NCBI GenBank assembly: GCA_947475525.1
Contig: CANJMI010000001.1
Span: 1 to 64,000 of the forward strand
Direction of reading: 5' to 3'
Origin: Polyangiaceae bacterium
GTDB lineage: Bacteria > Myxococcota_A > Polyangia > Polyangiales > Polyangiaceae
Length of the DNA stretch: 64,000 bases
Shown piece by piece: positions 55,676-63,609 of the stretch; the stretch's first letter is position 1, and each line of letters starts with the position of its first letter. Made by a program: the position numbers and the translations under genes. Under the pieces are notes generated by a model. That model did not search any database and was not told the origin of the DNA. It saw only the letters and a list, made by a program, of their open reading frames with translations.

Positions 55676-56665
55676 TCAGCGGGAACTGACGTGAGCCTGG
55701 ATGCGACTCGCGTCCGTTAGCAACGCCTGATGCTGCGCCGCCGTGAGCCCAAGAGCGGCGAGCGCGGCCGGCACCTGATCAGGATCGAGCTCGTCACACG
55801 CCGGAAAGCCAAGCGAGAAAGCCAGCCCATCCGCGAGCGCCACGACAGCGGCGAGCGACGACGGCTTTCGGGCCGGGCGAACATCGTGGTGATGGGCAAT
55901 CGCCTCCGTGAGCATCGGCGGTAGCTTCCAGCGACCACAAAGCCACTCGGTCGCGCGCTCATGGACCGGGCGGATCGTCGGCCAGAGTTCCTGCCACTCG
56001 GTTGGCGCTGGGGGTACGGGAGCCGCTGGCGCTATCGCGGAAGGTACCGCGGAAGGTGCCGCAGAAGGTGCCGTCAATGGGCGAGATAGCGAGACGGAAG
56101 GCGCCGTGATCTCGGTATCCCCGTAGATCATCAGCGCAGCGGTGATGCCGACGTCGTGGAGCAACCCGCAGGTGAACGCCACTTGCGAATCGACCGTCGT
56201 GTGACGGCTCGCGAGGCGGGCGAGATGCGCGACCGCGGTCGAGTGAGCCTGCACTTGCACCATCGGCGGCATGTAGGACCGATTACGAAAGATCCGCATT
56301 TTTGTGCTCGCCGCGAGAAACATTGGGCCGAGCGTCGCCTGACCGAGTCGGGTCACCGCTTCGGCGAGCGACGTGACGGCGCCTCCTCCGCTATGGACCG
56401 GCGACTGCGCCACCTGCATCACCCGACCGGCAAGGAAGGCGTCGCGCTCGAGGAGCGCAATGGCCTCGGTCGGCTTGAAAGGACGACGAGAGAGCTCAAC
56501 CAAGCGGGCCGCGACGTCCGCAACGAGCGGGGGCTGGTAGGCCGAAGATTGAAAGCGCTCGATGAGCTTCTGCGCGAGGCTCTCCGTCGGCGGCGGCTCC
56601 GGTGCGAGGAGCGACGCGAGCGAAGGGCTGGTGGTCGGCGGGCCTGTAACTGATTTGAGCGACAT
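55676..56665 (-). CDS. HDOD-domain signalling protein
   Basis: 329 residues, soluble. HDOD motifs run from about residue 40: PPLVADVAARLVELSRRPF, LLERDAFLAGRVMQVAQSP, LAEAVTRLGQATLGPMFL, VAFTCGLLHDVGITAALMIYG and LTEAIAHHHDVRPARKPSSLAAVVALADGLA. A poorly conserved, Ala/Pro-rich insert lies near 195-225. HDOD proteins are related to HD hydrolases and act in signalling, often without catalysis; the HD pair of GLLHDVG is present here. It is the first gene of the leftward HDOD-bolA-rnhA run. Confidence 0.9.
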   Translation of the reverse strand: MSLKSVTGPPTTSPSLASLLAPEPPPTESLAQKLIERFQSSAYQPPLVADVAARLVELSRRPFKPTEAIALLERDAFLAGRVMQVAQSPVHSGGGAVTSLAEAVTRLGQATLGPMFLAASTKMRIFRNRSYMPPMVQVQAHSTAVAHLARLASRHTTVDSQVAFTCGLLHDVGITAALMIYGDTEITAPSVSLSRPLTAPSAAPSAVPSAIAPAAPVPPAPTEWQELWPTIRPVHERATEWLCGRWKLPPMLTEAIAHHHDVRPARKPSSLAAVVALADGLAFSLGFPACDELDPDQVPAALAALGLTAAQHQALLTDASRIQAHVSSR

Positions 56666-56811
56666 CGTTGGCTCAGTCGGAGTCAGTCGGAGTACCTGGC
56701 CCTAACTCGGTCAACGGCCCCGGTCCAGCCTCGCGATTCGCGCGCGACTTCTGCCCCGTGCGGTCGGGAACGCAATGTTGTAAACGAATCGTCGTGTCTG
56801 AAGTCGATTCG

Positions 56812-57621
56812 ATGTTTGTGCCTGGGCTCTTCGAAGGGCAAGTCGTCTTGGTGACGGGGGGCGGAAGTGGCATCGGCCTCGCGACCGCGAAGGAGCTGCG
56901 TGAGCTTGGCGCCCGCGTCGTCATTTGCGGGAGAAACGAAGCGAAGCTCGTGACGGCGACCGAAGAGCTTTGCGGACTTGCTGGACCCGAGGAGGGGGTC
57001 TTCGCCGCACCGTGCGACATCCGCGAACCGGAACAGGTAAGTCGGCTGATAGACCAGGTCCTCGAACGTTTCGGCACGATCGACGTGTTGGTCAACAATG
57101 CCGGTGGGCAGTTCCCGGCGCCGGCCGAGGTGATGTCGCCACGCGGCTGGGAAGCGGTCGTCCGCAACAACTTGAACGGCACCTTCTACATGACGCGCGA
57201 AGTCGCCACGCGCGCGATGATCCCGCAGAAGCGCGGCCGCGTGGTCATGGTCACGGCCACCGTTGTTCGAGGCTTCCCAGGCATGGCGCACACCGGGGCC
57301 GCACGCGCGGGAGTCGAGAACCTGACGATGTCGCTCGCGGTCGAGTGGGCGCGCCACGGCATCCGTCTCAACTGCGTCGCCCCGGGCAACAACATCCGAT
57401 CGAGTGGCACCGCGCAATACGGCGAAGGGCCACTCGAGCTCGCTCGCAAAGCCACGCCGCTCAAGCGCCTCGGAAACGTAAACGAGGTGGCACGGGTCAT
57501 CGTGTTTCTCGCGAGCGATCGCAATGATTTCATTACGGGAAGCATTTGCCGCGTCGACGGCGGGCAGGCGCTATGGGGCGACATCTGGCCGATCGACGAG
57601 GAGCCGGACGGGGCCGTGTGA
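56812..57621 (+). CDS. SDR oxidoreductase, peroxisomal-enoyl-CoA-reductase-like
   Basis: 269 residues from ATG 56812; the frame is open to 56668, with a GTG 15 bases upstream as another option. The cofactor motif is VTGGGSGIGLATA, with NNAGG and IDVLVNNAG. Where classical SDRs have YxxxK, this reads AHTGAARAGVENLTMSLAVEWARHG, the version seen in peroxisomal trans-2-enoyl-CoA reductase and related bacterial proteins. A likely substrate is an acyl-CoA, but this is inferred. It overlaps the next gene by GTGA. Confidence 0.88.
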   Translation: MFVPGLFEGQVVLVTGGGSGIGLATAKELRELGARVVICGRNEAKLVTATEELCGLAGPEEGVFAAPCDIREPEQVSRLIDQVLERFGTIDVLVNNAGGQFPAPAEVMSPRGWEAVVRNNLNGTFYMTREVATRAMIPQKRGRVVMVTATVVRGFPGMAHTGAARAGVENLTMSLAVEWARHGIRLNCVAPGNNIRSSGTAQYGEGPLELARKATPLKRLGNVNEVARVIVFLASDRNDFITGSICRVDGGQALWGDIWPIDEEPDGAV

Positions 57622-59837
57622 GCGCGGAGGTTCGGCCCGAGCTGCCGGCAGCGTCAACTGTGCCCATGAAGCGCACAGTCCTTTGGCGCATCGGCGCGGC
57701 GACGCAGCGGATAGCACGCGCGATGGTGGCGCACGTGCGCGACAACGATCCGCACACGCTCGTCGCGCTGATGCCGTTCCTCTTGGTGGCGCTGGTGCTG
57801 TTCACTCGACACCCAGCGACCAACTACATTTTCGACGAGCAAGAAGCGTTGCTCGCGAACCCCTACGTCACCGGTCGTCTTGGACTCGCGTATGGCGACG
57901 CCTGGTACCGCGATTTCTGGGGGCTGCCACCTGAGGCGAGCATCGGCAGCTACCGGCCGATCCCGAACCTCATTTGGCGCGCGCTCTGGAGCCTGCACTG
58001 GCGCTTGCCGACGAGCCTCGCGCATCTCCCAAAACATCCCTTTTTCCACCATTTGGTGAACGTGGTGCTGCACGCCCTGAACGGCGCGTTGCTCGCCTCG
58101 TTCGCGTTCGCCGTCACCCGCCGGCGAACGTTGGCTTGGCTCGCGGGGCTCACCTTCGTGACAACGGCGCTACTCACCGAAGCCGTCAGCGGGATCGTCG
58201 GCCTCGCGGACGTACTCGGCGGACTCGGGGCGATGCTCGCGCTTGGCGCACTCCGCCTCCCGGGATGGGGCATGCCCTTCGGGGTGTTCGCTGCGCTGCT
58301 CTTCGGCCTCTTCGCGAAAGAGAGCGCACTCGTCTGCGTGCCGCTCGTCCCCGTCGCGGCGATGCTCACCGCCCCGCTGCTCCACGGAGAGCGCCCCGCC
58401 CGCTGGACCCGCACCTTCCTCGCCCTCGCCGCCGCAGTCGGCGCATTCGTTCTCTACGTCGAGCTCCGCAAAGAGTGGTTCCCTTCGCCGCTACCCGAAG
58501 CGCTGCGCACGGAGCTACCGGCGCACGCGACCCGGGCGGCGCGCCACTACCGAACTTTCCTCGTGTGGTTTCATCAGGCGCCGCTCCCAAAAGATCCGCT
58601 GAACAATCCGTTTGTCGACGCCGACACCCCGCACCGCATCGCCGGAGCACTGCGCGTCTTCTGGCGCGGCCTCGGCCAGCTCGTCCTCCCGTGGCACTTG
58701 AGCGGTGATTACTCGTACCCTCAGGAGCCGGTGCCAGAGACCCTTCGGGGCTGGGAGACGCTGGCCGGCGGAGCGATGATGGTGCTCTCGCCACTCGCCG
58801 CGCTCGCGCTCTGGCTGCGGGGAATCCTGCTCGAGCAACGAGCCGAAAAGCTCACGATTCGGAGGGGCCTCCACCGACGTTTGAGTCTGATCGACGGGGG
58901 CGTGATCGCGCTCGTCGCAGGCGTCGTCGCCATCGTAACCGAAGTCGAAATGATCGGCCTGGATTCGGATGCCGGAGGTGTTCGCACGTGGCCCTTCGGA
59001 GCCGCTCTCGTGCTCCTCGGCATCGGGCTCCTCGTCGAGGGCAGGAAAGGGAAACATCCCACTTTTGCGGCGCGCGAGGCCGCGCCCTGGGCTCAGGTTC
59101 TCGCGTCGGTGGTGGCGCTCGGCTTCGTGTGGGTTGTGGTGAGCTATTTTCCTCACTCCAACATCCCCGTCGTTCTGCCCACGGTGCGAGCGGAGCGCTT
59201 CTGGTACTTCCCCGTGATTGGAAGCTCGCTCGTCCTCGCGAGCGCATTCGCATGGAGCGTGGAGCGTCTTCCCGTACGCGTGCCGCGGTTCCCTGCGTGG
59301 TCAGTCGCCCTCATGCTCGGGATCTTCTTCGGCTTTCAAGGGGCGCGCGCGTACCTCCACGCGATGGATTACCGAGACGACGTGTCGTTCTGGTGCGCGA
59401 CGAAAGAAGCGGTGCCGAACAGCGCGAAGGCGCACCTCAACTACTCGGTGATGGTAGGCGCACGCGGGGACCTCGAGACGCGCCTCGCAGAGAGCCACGT
59501 CGCACGGAGGCTCGCCCCAAAATGGCCGATGGCCCACATCTACACGGGCGACACGCTATGCCGCATGGGACGCGCCGAAGAGGCGTGGCCGCATTACGCG
59601 CAAGGCTTTGCGATTGGCCCGAACGACAAGTCGCTCATCTCGCTCGCTTTGCAGTGCATGTACGACAAAAACATCTTGCTCGCCCACGAGAACGAGCTGC
59701 GCGCGATCGCCGAAAAACCAACGGGCAACAGCTGGATCGCCTACCTCGTGACCGATACGCTCACGCACCACGAGAAGAACAAGGGCGTCGATCCGCAGCA
59801 CCGCCCACGCGGCTACAACGAAGGCTCCAAGGACTAA
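57618..59837 (+). CDS. TMTC-like membrane mannosyltransferase homologue with TPR tail
   Basis: 739 residues from GTG 57618 (overlapping the SDR stop) or 723 from ATG 57666. Residues to about 590 hold 9-11 hydrophobic helices. Loop motifs match the TMTC family of O-mannosyltransferases: WYRDFWGLPPEASIGSYRPI, HALNGALLASFAFAV, TEAVSGIVGLADVLGGLGAML and FAKESALVCVPLVP. The C-terminal 150 residues have TPR-like helices (SAKAHLNYSVMVGARGDLE, GDTLCRMGRAEEAWPHYAQGF). TMTC proteins are known mainly from animals, using dolichol-phosphate mannose; bacterial members have not been assigned substrates. Protein or glycolipid mannosylation is therefore inferred. Confidence 0.85.
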   Translation: MSAEVRPELPAASTVPMKRTVLWRIGAATQRIARAMVAHVRDNDPHTLVALMPFLLVALVLFTRHPATNYIFDEQEALLANPYVTGRLGLAYGDAWYRDFWGLPPEASIGSYRPIPNLIWRALWSLHWRLPTSLAHLPKHPFFHHLVNVVLHALNGALLASFAFAVTRRRTLAWLAGLTFVTTALLTEAVSGIVGLADVLGGLGAMLALGALRLPGWGMPFGVFAALLFGLFAKESALVCVPLVPVAAMLTAPLLHGERPARWTRTFLALAAAVGAFVLYVELRKEWFPSPLPEALRTELPAHATRAARHYRTFLVWFHQAPLPKDPLNNPFVDADTPHRIAGALRVFWRGLGQLVLPWHLSGDYSYPQEPVPETLRGWETLAGGAMMVLSPLAALALWLRGILLEQRAEKLTIRRGLHRRLSLIDGGVIALVAGVVAIVTEVEMIGLDSDAGGVRTWPFGAALVLLGIGLLVEGRKGKHPTFAAREAAPWAQVLASVVALGFVWVVVSYFPHSNIPVVLPTVRAERFWYFPVIGSSLVLASAFAWSVERLPVRVPRFPAWSVALMLGIFFGFQGARAYLHAMDYRDDVSFWCATKEAVPNSAKAHLNYSVMVGARGDLETRLAESHVARRLAPKWPMAHIYTGDTLCRMGRAEEAWPHYAQGFAIGPNDKSLISLALQCMYDKNILLAHENELRAIAEKPTGNSWIAYLVTDTLTHHEKNKGVDPQHRPRGYNEGSKD

Positions 59838-59920
59838 CCCCCGCGCAACGCGTCAACCTCGAGCCGAGCGTCGGTGGAAACCGAGACGCGTCTCGCCCCG
59901 CAGTGTAAGAGTAGCCCCCC

Positions 59921-60580
59921 ATGTCCGACGCTCAAACTCCCGCTCCCGCAGAGGCCTGCGAACGCTGCGGCAAGCCCCCTTCTTGGTGCGTCTGCGATCG
60001 CATCGAGACGCACGCGTCCCGCACCAAAGTGGTCATCCTCCAGCACCCGCAGGAAATGGACATGTCGCTCGGGACCGCGCGAATCACCGCGCTTTCGCTG
60101 CCCGATGCCGTCACCGTGCGACCCGGCCTCTACTGGGCGAGCCTCGGACGCGCTCTTGACCGCAGCGAGGTCGAATCAAAACGCTGGGCGATCCTCTACC
60201 CGCACTCGCTCCCCCGCGCGCTTACGCCGACGGAGCAAAAGGCGGCACTCGTGGTGATCGAACGCAAAGGCACGCGCATGAATCTGCGCGAGTCGCCACT
60301 CGAAGGCATCATCGTGCTCGATGGCACGTGGTCACAAGCGAAGACCCTGTGGTGGCGCAACCCGTGGATGGTGAAGCTACCGCGCCTCGTCTTGCACCCG
60401 ACCGAGCCCAGCGCTTACGGGAAGATCCGGAAGCAACCGCAGCGGGGCTTTCTCTCGACGCTCGAAGCCGTCGGCGAGACGCTCGATGCGCTCGGCGAGG
60501 ATCCGGCCATCTTGAAGTCGCTCAAGCGCACCTTTCGCACGCTGCTGCAGCGCGTTCGATCGGACTCGCCGCCCACCTGA
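59921..60580 (+). CDS. DTW-domain protein, tRNA-uridine aminocarboxypropyltransferase-like
   Basis: 219 residues. The N-terminal CERCGKPPSWCVCDRIE has the four Cys that bind zinc in this family. VVILQHPQEMDMSLGTAR, IIVLDGTWSQAKTLWWRNP and RKQPQRGFLSTLEAVGETL match the DTW fold related to SPOUT methyltransferases; DGTW stands for the family's D-x-T-W motif. Characterised members (TapT/YfiP) add an aminocarboxypropyl group to uridine in tRNA. It stands alone, convergent to atpE across a gap that holds a terminator. Confidence 0.9.
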   Translation: MSDAQTPAPAEACERCGKPPSWCVCDRIETHASRTKVVILQHPQEMDMSLGTARITALSLPDAVTVRPGLYWASLGRALDRSEVESKRWAILYPHSLPRALTPTEQKAALVVIERKGTRMNLRESPLEGIIVLDGTWSQAKTLWWRNPWMVKLPRLVLHPTEPSAYGKIRKQPQRGFLSTLEAVGETLDALGEDPAILKSLKRTFRTLLQRVRSDSPPT

Positions 60581-60621
60581 GCGACCACCACCGTTTTTGT
60601 TGCGCGCTCGATATCCCCGAC

Positions 60622-60661
60622 AAAACGAAAAACCGCGATCGACTTTTGGTCAACCGCGGTT
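60622..60661 (-). terminator. Intrinsic terminator downstream of atpE
   Basis: Read on the minus strand, AACCGCGG and CGCGGTT form a stem of about 13 positions with two mismatches and a 5-base loop, followed at once by TTTTTCGTTTTG. It lies 70 bases after the atpE stop codon and is the clearest intrinsic terminator in the window. Confidence 0.8.
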
Positions 60662-60731
60662 CTAGGTCACCGCAGAGCGGTGATTCGCTGCAAGCGCGTC
60701 AGCCGAAGAGTCAGCTGACGCGCGCTCGCCC

Positions 60732-61082
60732 TCAGGTGTTGACGATCTTCGCCTGAAGGAGGTACGCGACGACGAACGCGAACAGCACGAGCGACTCAAT
60801 GAGGGCCAGGCCGAGGATCATCGGGGTCTGGATGCGGCCCGACGCGCTCGGCTGGCGGGCGATGCCCTCGAGTGCTGCCGAGGTGGCACGGCCCTGCGCC
60901 GTAGTACCAGCGGTGGCTGCGATCGCAATAGCGAGCGCAGCGGCAACGCCGAGCCACGAGTTGGTGTCGAATTTGTTCGACGGGGCGGCAACGGCCGCTT
61001 GCTGCGCCATGGCGAGCGCCGGCGACAGAACGAGGCCGGTGAGAATCGCCACGAAGAGCGACACCTTCTTCTTCAAAGTCAT
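60732..61082 (-). CDS. atpE: ATP synthase F0 subunit c
   Basis: 116 residues, longer than the usual 75-85 because of a signal-peptide-like N-terminus ([20 protein letters not shown]). The two-helix hairpin follows: helix 1 ends [20 protein letters not shown] with the ARQP loop, and helix 2 contains [19 protein letters not shown] with the ion-carrying Glu. Gln of AQG and Ser of ES are at positions that bind Na+ in sodium-type rings, but the usual Thr and Tyr there are Leu and Phe. It is the last gene of the leftward unit and ends before an intrinsic terminator. Confidence 0.95.
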   Translation of the reverse strand: MTLKKKVSLFVAILTGLVLSPALAMAQQAAVAAPSNKFDTNSWLGVAAALAIAIAATAGTTAQGRATSAALEGIARQPSASGRIQTPMILGLALIESLVLFAFVVAYLLQAKIVNT

Positions 61083-61213
61083 CGAATCTGCTCCTTCAAT
61101 TTCTATCTTAGTGCGGATGCGCCGCTGGAACGTGGCGCCCCGTGTAATCCGTCTTTGGGTCGTTGACTAGCCCCTCGTTGCATTTCTCAGTCTCGCCGCC
61201 CCGCACCCGAACC

Positions 61214-61996
61214 TCAGTGGTGTTCGGCGTGGGCCGTAGCGAGACCGATGTAAATCGACGAGAGGAGGCAGAAGACCATCGTTTGAACCACGATGACGAT
61301 GATGCCGAGGAGCATCACCGGCAGTGGCAGCGCAATGGCAAAGAGGCCCATGAAGATGCTGACCAACAGGTGGTCGACAGCGAGGTTGAGCATCAACCGA
61401 ATCGCCAGCGTCAACGGGCGCACGCAGGTCGAGATGACCTCAATGGGAAACATCAGCAACGCGAGCAGCAGGTTCGGCAAGAGGCTCGGGAACATGCCCC
61501 AGCCCGCCATGTGCTTTACGTAACCCATCCCGTTTTCCTTCAAGCCGAAATAATTGAAGGCGAGAAAGACGAGAAACGCGCAGCCGAATGTGACGTTGAG
61601 GTTCGCGGTCGGCGGCATCATCCCGGGGATGAGGCCGATGGCGTTCGACGTGAAGATGAAGATGGCGCAGGCCCCGATCAGCGGGAAGTAGCGCTTCCCG
61701 TTCTTCGGTCCCATGACGTCTTTGGCGATGGTGTAAAACGTCTCGAAGAAGACCTCGAAGAACGTCCGAAGCGTCAGCTCCTCTTCAGGAATTACCGCTT
61801 CTTTCGTGTTCTTGATGATGCCGCGCACCTCGCTCGCGAGGTAGACGAGCATGAGCATCAGCACGAGCGCCATCGCGAGCGGCTCGTAATCTCGGTAGCC
61901 GAGTTCGTGCCCCTGCAACGACTCCGCGTGTGCGTTCAAGCGCAGCAGGTCGAAGCGGTAAAGCAGGTAATGCAGAAGCGATATGTGCTCAGGCAT
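61214..61996 (-). CDS. atpB: ATP synthase F0 subunit a
   Basis: 260 residues with six or so membrane segments. The essential Arg of helix 5 lies in LTLAIRLMLNLAVDHLLVS, and IFTSNAIGLIPGMMPPTANLNVTFGC and TMVFCLLSSIYIGLATAHAEHH match the family. Together with the c ring it forms the ion half-channels. It stands 131 bases before atpE and 17 after atpI. The b, delta and F1 genes are not next to it. Confidence 0.96.
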   Translation of the reverse strand: MPEHISLLHYLLYRFDLLRLNAHAESLQGHELGYRDYEPLAMALVLMLMLVYLASEVRGIIKNTKEAVIPEEELTLRTFFEVFFETFYTIAKDVMGPKNGKRYFPLIGACAIFIFTSNAIGLIPGMMPPTANLNVTFGCAFLVFLAFNYFGLKENGMGYVKHMAGWGMFPSLLPNLLLALLMFPIEVISTCVRPLTLAIRLMLNLAVDHLLVSIFMGLFAIALPLPVMLLGIIVIVVQTMVFCLLSSIYIGLATAHAEHH

Positions 61997-62013
61997 CGTC
62001 GTTGGAACCGAGC

Positions 62014-62499
62014 CTACTCAGGCTTGTGCTCGGATTCTGGCGTGGCAGGTACCAGGTTCCCGTCCGGAAGGCCAGCAACATTGACGTCCGTGTCCGCAGG
62101 AGGCTCGACGTCGTATCCGCTTCGCAGAAGCGAACCGATCATGATGCCGAGAGGCAGCGCGCCGTAGCCGACCGCGAGCGTCAATGGCGAGGTGAGCCCC
62201 GACTTCATGAGAAGCCAGGCGCCCCCGAAGAGCAGGAGGATCTTCAGCACCGCGATCATCGCCCAGTAACGCGAGCCGGGTCCGCCCGACAGGACGCCGC
62301 GACCGACGTACGCGAAGAACCACAAGTTCAACGTGGCGACGAGTCCACCGACCGCAACGCCGAGACCAGCTGCCGGACCACCGATCGCGAGAGCGGCAAC
62401 GGCGAACACCACCGCGACAGCGCCGACGGCGGTCAGCGAAAAAATGATGTCCGCTTCGAACGGTTTGACCGGACTCGCTTTGGTCGGCAGCTTAAGCAT
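62014..62499 (-). CDS. atpI: ATP synthase subunit I (AtpI-like)
   Basis: 161 residues from ATG 62499, which has GAGGAG upstream; the frame is open to 62589. Four hydrophobic segments are visible (SLTAVGAVAVVFAVAAL, GLGVAVGGLVATLNLWFF, YWAMIAVLKILLLFGGAWLL, PLTLAVGYGALPLGIMIG), the last two being typical of ATP_synt_I proteins that aid assembly of the c ring. An acidic C-terminal tail follows. The assignment leans on position before atpB. The start overlaps the atpZ end by 8 bases. Confidence 0.85.
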   Translation of the reverse strand: MLKLPTKASPVKPFEADIIFSLTAVGAVAVVFAVAALAIGGPAAGLGVAVGGLVATLNLWFFAYVGRGVLSGGPGSRYWAMIAVLKILLLFGGAWLLMKSGLTSPLTLAVGYGALPLGIMIGSLLRSGYDVEPPADTDVNVAGLPDGNLVPATPESEHKPE

Positions 62500-62878
62500 C
62501 GGGCTCCTCGCGTGGCGTCTGAGTCGCCCCAGGAGCCGGTCCGCTCGCGGGCTTGGGAAGGCTCTCTTCCCGAATCGCGGAGCGCTCACGGCTCGCCGCC
62601 ATCCGTTCGCTCATCGCGAAGCGTGCGCTGCGGCCGACGTCCGCGGCGCGAAAGCCGTCAGTCTCGGTCTCGTGCTTCATGCGCATCGTCGCGCGGTAAA
62701 GCGAGCGAAAGCCTGCTGCGACGCCGAACGCGAGCCCGAGGATCGCCAAGACGGGCTCCGTTGCGAATTTGGCGTCGAGCCAACGACCACCGAAAAAGCC
62801 AAACAGCACCGAGAGGGTGAGCTCAATGCCGACGGTCGAATAACTCACGGCCCTCAGCGATTTCCGGTCGAACGCCAC
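62492..62878 (-). CDS. AtpZ/AtpI-family F0 accessory protein
   Basis: 128 residues from GTG 62878; the frame is open to 63061, but those codons lie within the overlapping rdgB gene. Two membrane helices are seen near residues 15-35 and 40-60 (VGIELTLSVLFGFFGGRWLD and PVLAILGLAFGVAAGFRSLYR), the normal AtpZ pattern with Gly-rich second helix. A soluble Arg/Glu-rich tail follows. AtpZ-type proteins are linked to Mg2+/Ca2+ handling or ring assembly in some bacteria. It is the first ATP-synthase-related gene of the unit. Confidence 0.85.
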   Translation of the reverse strand: MAFDRKSLRAVSYSTVGIELTLSVLFGFFGGRWLDAKFATEPVLAILGLAFGVAAGFRSLYRATMRMKHETETDGFRAADVGRSARFAMSERMAASRERSAIREESLPKPASGPAPGATQTPREEPDA

Positions 62879-62910
62879 GATCGACCGCTTACTCGCGATC
62901 CCCGATCCGG

Positions 62911-63606
62911 TCAAACCGTGCGGCCCAGTTGGAGCGCTTCCCGGGACGTCGCGAGGCGCGCCAAGACGAGGCTCTCGAGGATCGGGCGCAGCGCGGCGAG
63001 GGCTTGGCCGCGATGGCTGATGGCGTTTTTGGCTTCGTCCGAAAGCTCCGCCATCGTGCACGGAGCGCCACCGTCACCCGCGCCCGCGACGACGAACAGC
63101 GGGTCGTAGCCGAACCCGCACGAGCCGCTTGGGGCCATCGCGATGCGGCCCTCGCACGTCCCTTCGACAACGTGCTCGTTGCTGCCGGCGACGCCCCACG
63201 GATCGACGAGAACGAGGGCGCAGCGAAACCGCGCCGCACGACCGAGCTCGCCGACCTCACGGAGCTCACCGAGGAGGTGCGCGCAGTTGTCGGCATCGGA
63301 CGCGCGCTCGCCTGCATAACGGGCGGAGCGGACACCGGGCCTGCCACCCAGCGCATCGACCTCGAGTCCGGAGTCGTCCGCGAGGGTGAGGTGCCGAGAA
63401 GCCGTGGCGATCGTGCGGGCCTTTTTCTGAGCGTTGGCGACGAAGGTGTCACCATCCTCTTCGACGTGCGGCGGCGCGAGCACCTCCGAGACACCGAGGA
63501 CCTCTAGGGGCAGCCCACGCAAAATTGCCCGTATTTCAATGAGTTTGTGCCGATTTCCCGTCGCAACGACGAGAGTCAACACGGGCGCCACGCCTCCCTC
63601 GTGCAC
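62911..63606 (-). CDS. rdgB: dITP/XTP pyrophosphatase
   Basis: 231 residues from GTG 63606, or 223 from GTG 63582, which has a better-placed GAGGGAGG and begins directly with LTLVVATGNRHK. Motifs LTLVVATGNRHKLIEIRAIL, FVANAQKKARTIA, LADDSGLEVDALGGRPGVRSARYAG, GFGYDPLFVV and AISHRGQALAAL are those of the RdgB/HAM1 family, which removes deaminated purine nucleotides. It follows rph by 3 bases, the common rph-rdgB pair. Confidence 0.95.
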   Translation of the reverse strand: MHEGGVAPVLTLVVATGNRHKLIEIRAILRGLPLEVLGVSEVLAPPHVEEDGDTFVANAQKKARTIATASRHLTLADDSGLEVDALGGRPGVRSARYAGERASDADNCAHLLGELREVGELGRAARFRCALVLVDPWGVAGSNEHVVEGTCEGRIAMAPSGSCGFGYDPLFVVAGAGDGGAPCTMAELSDEAKNAISHRGQALAALRPILESLVLARLATSREALQLGRTV

Positions 63607-63609
63607 GGT

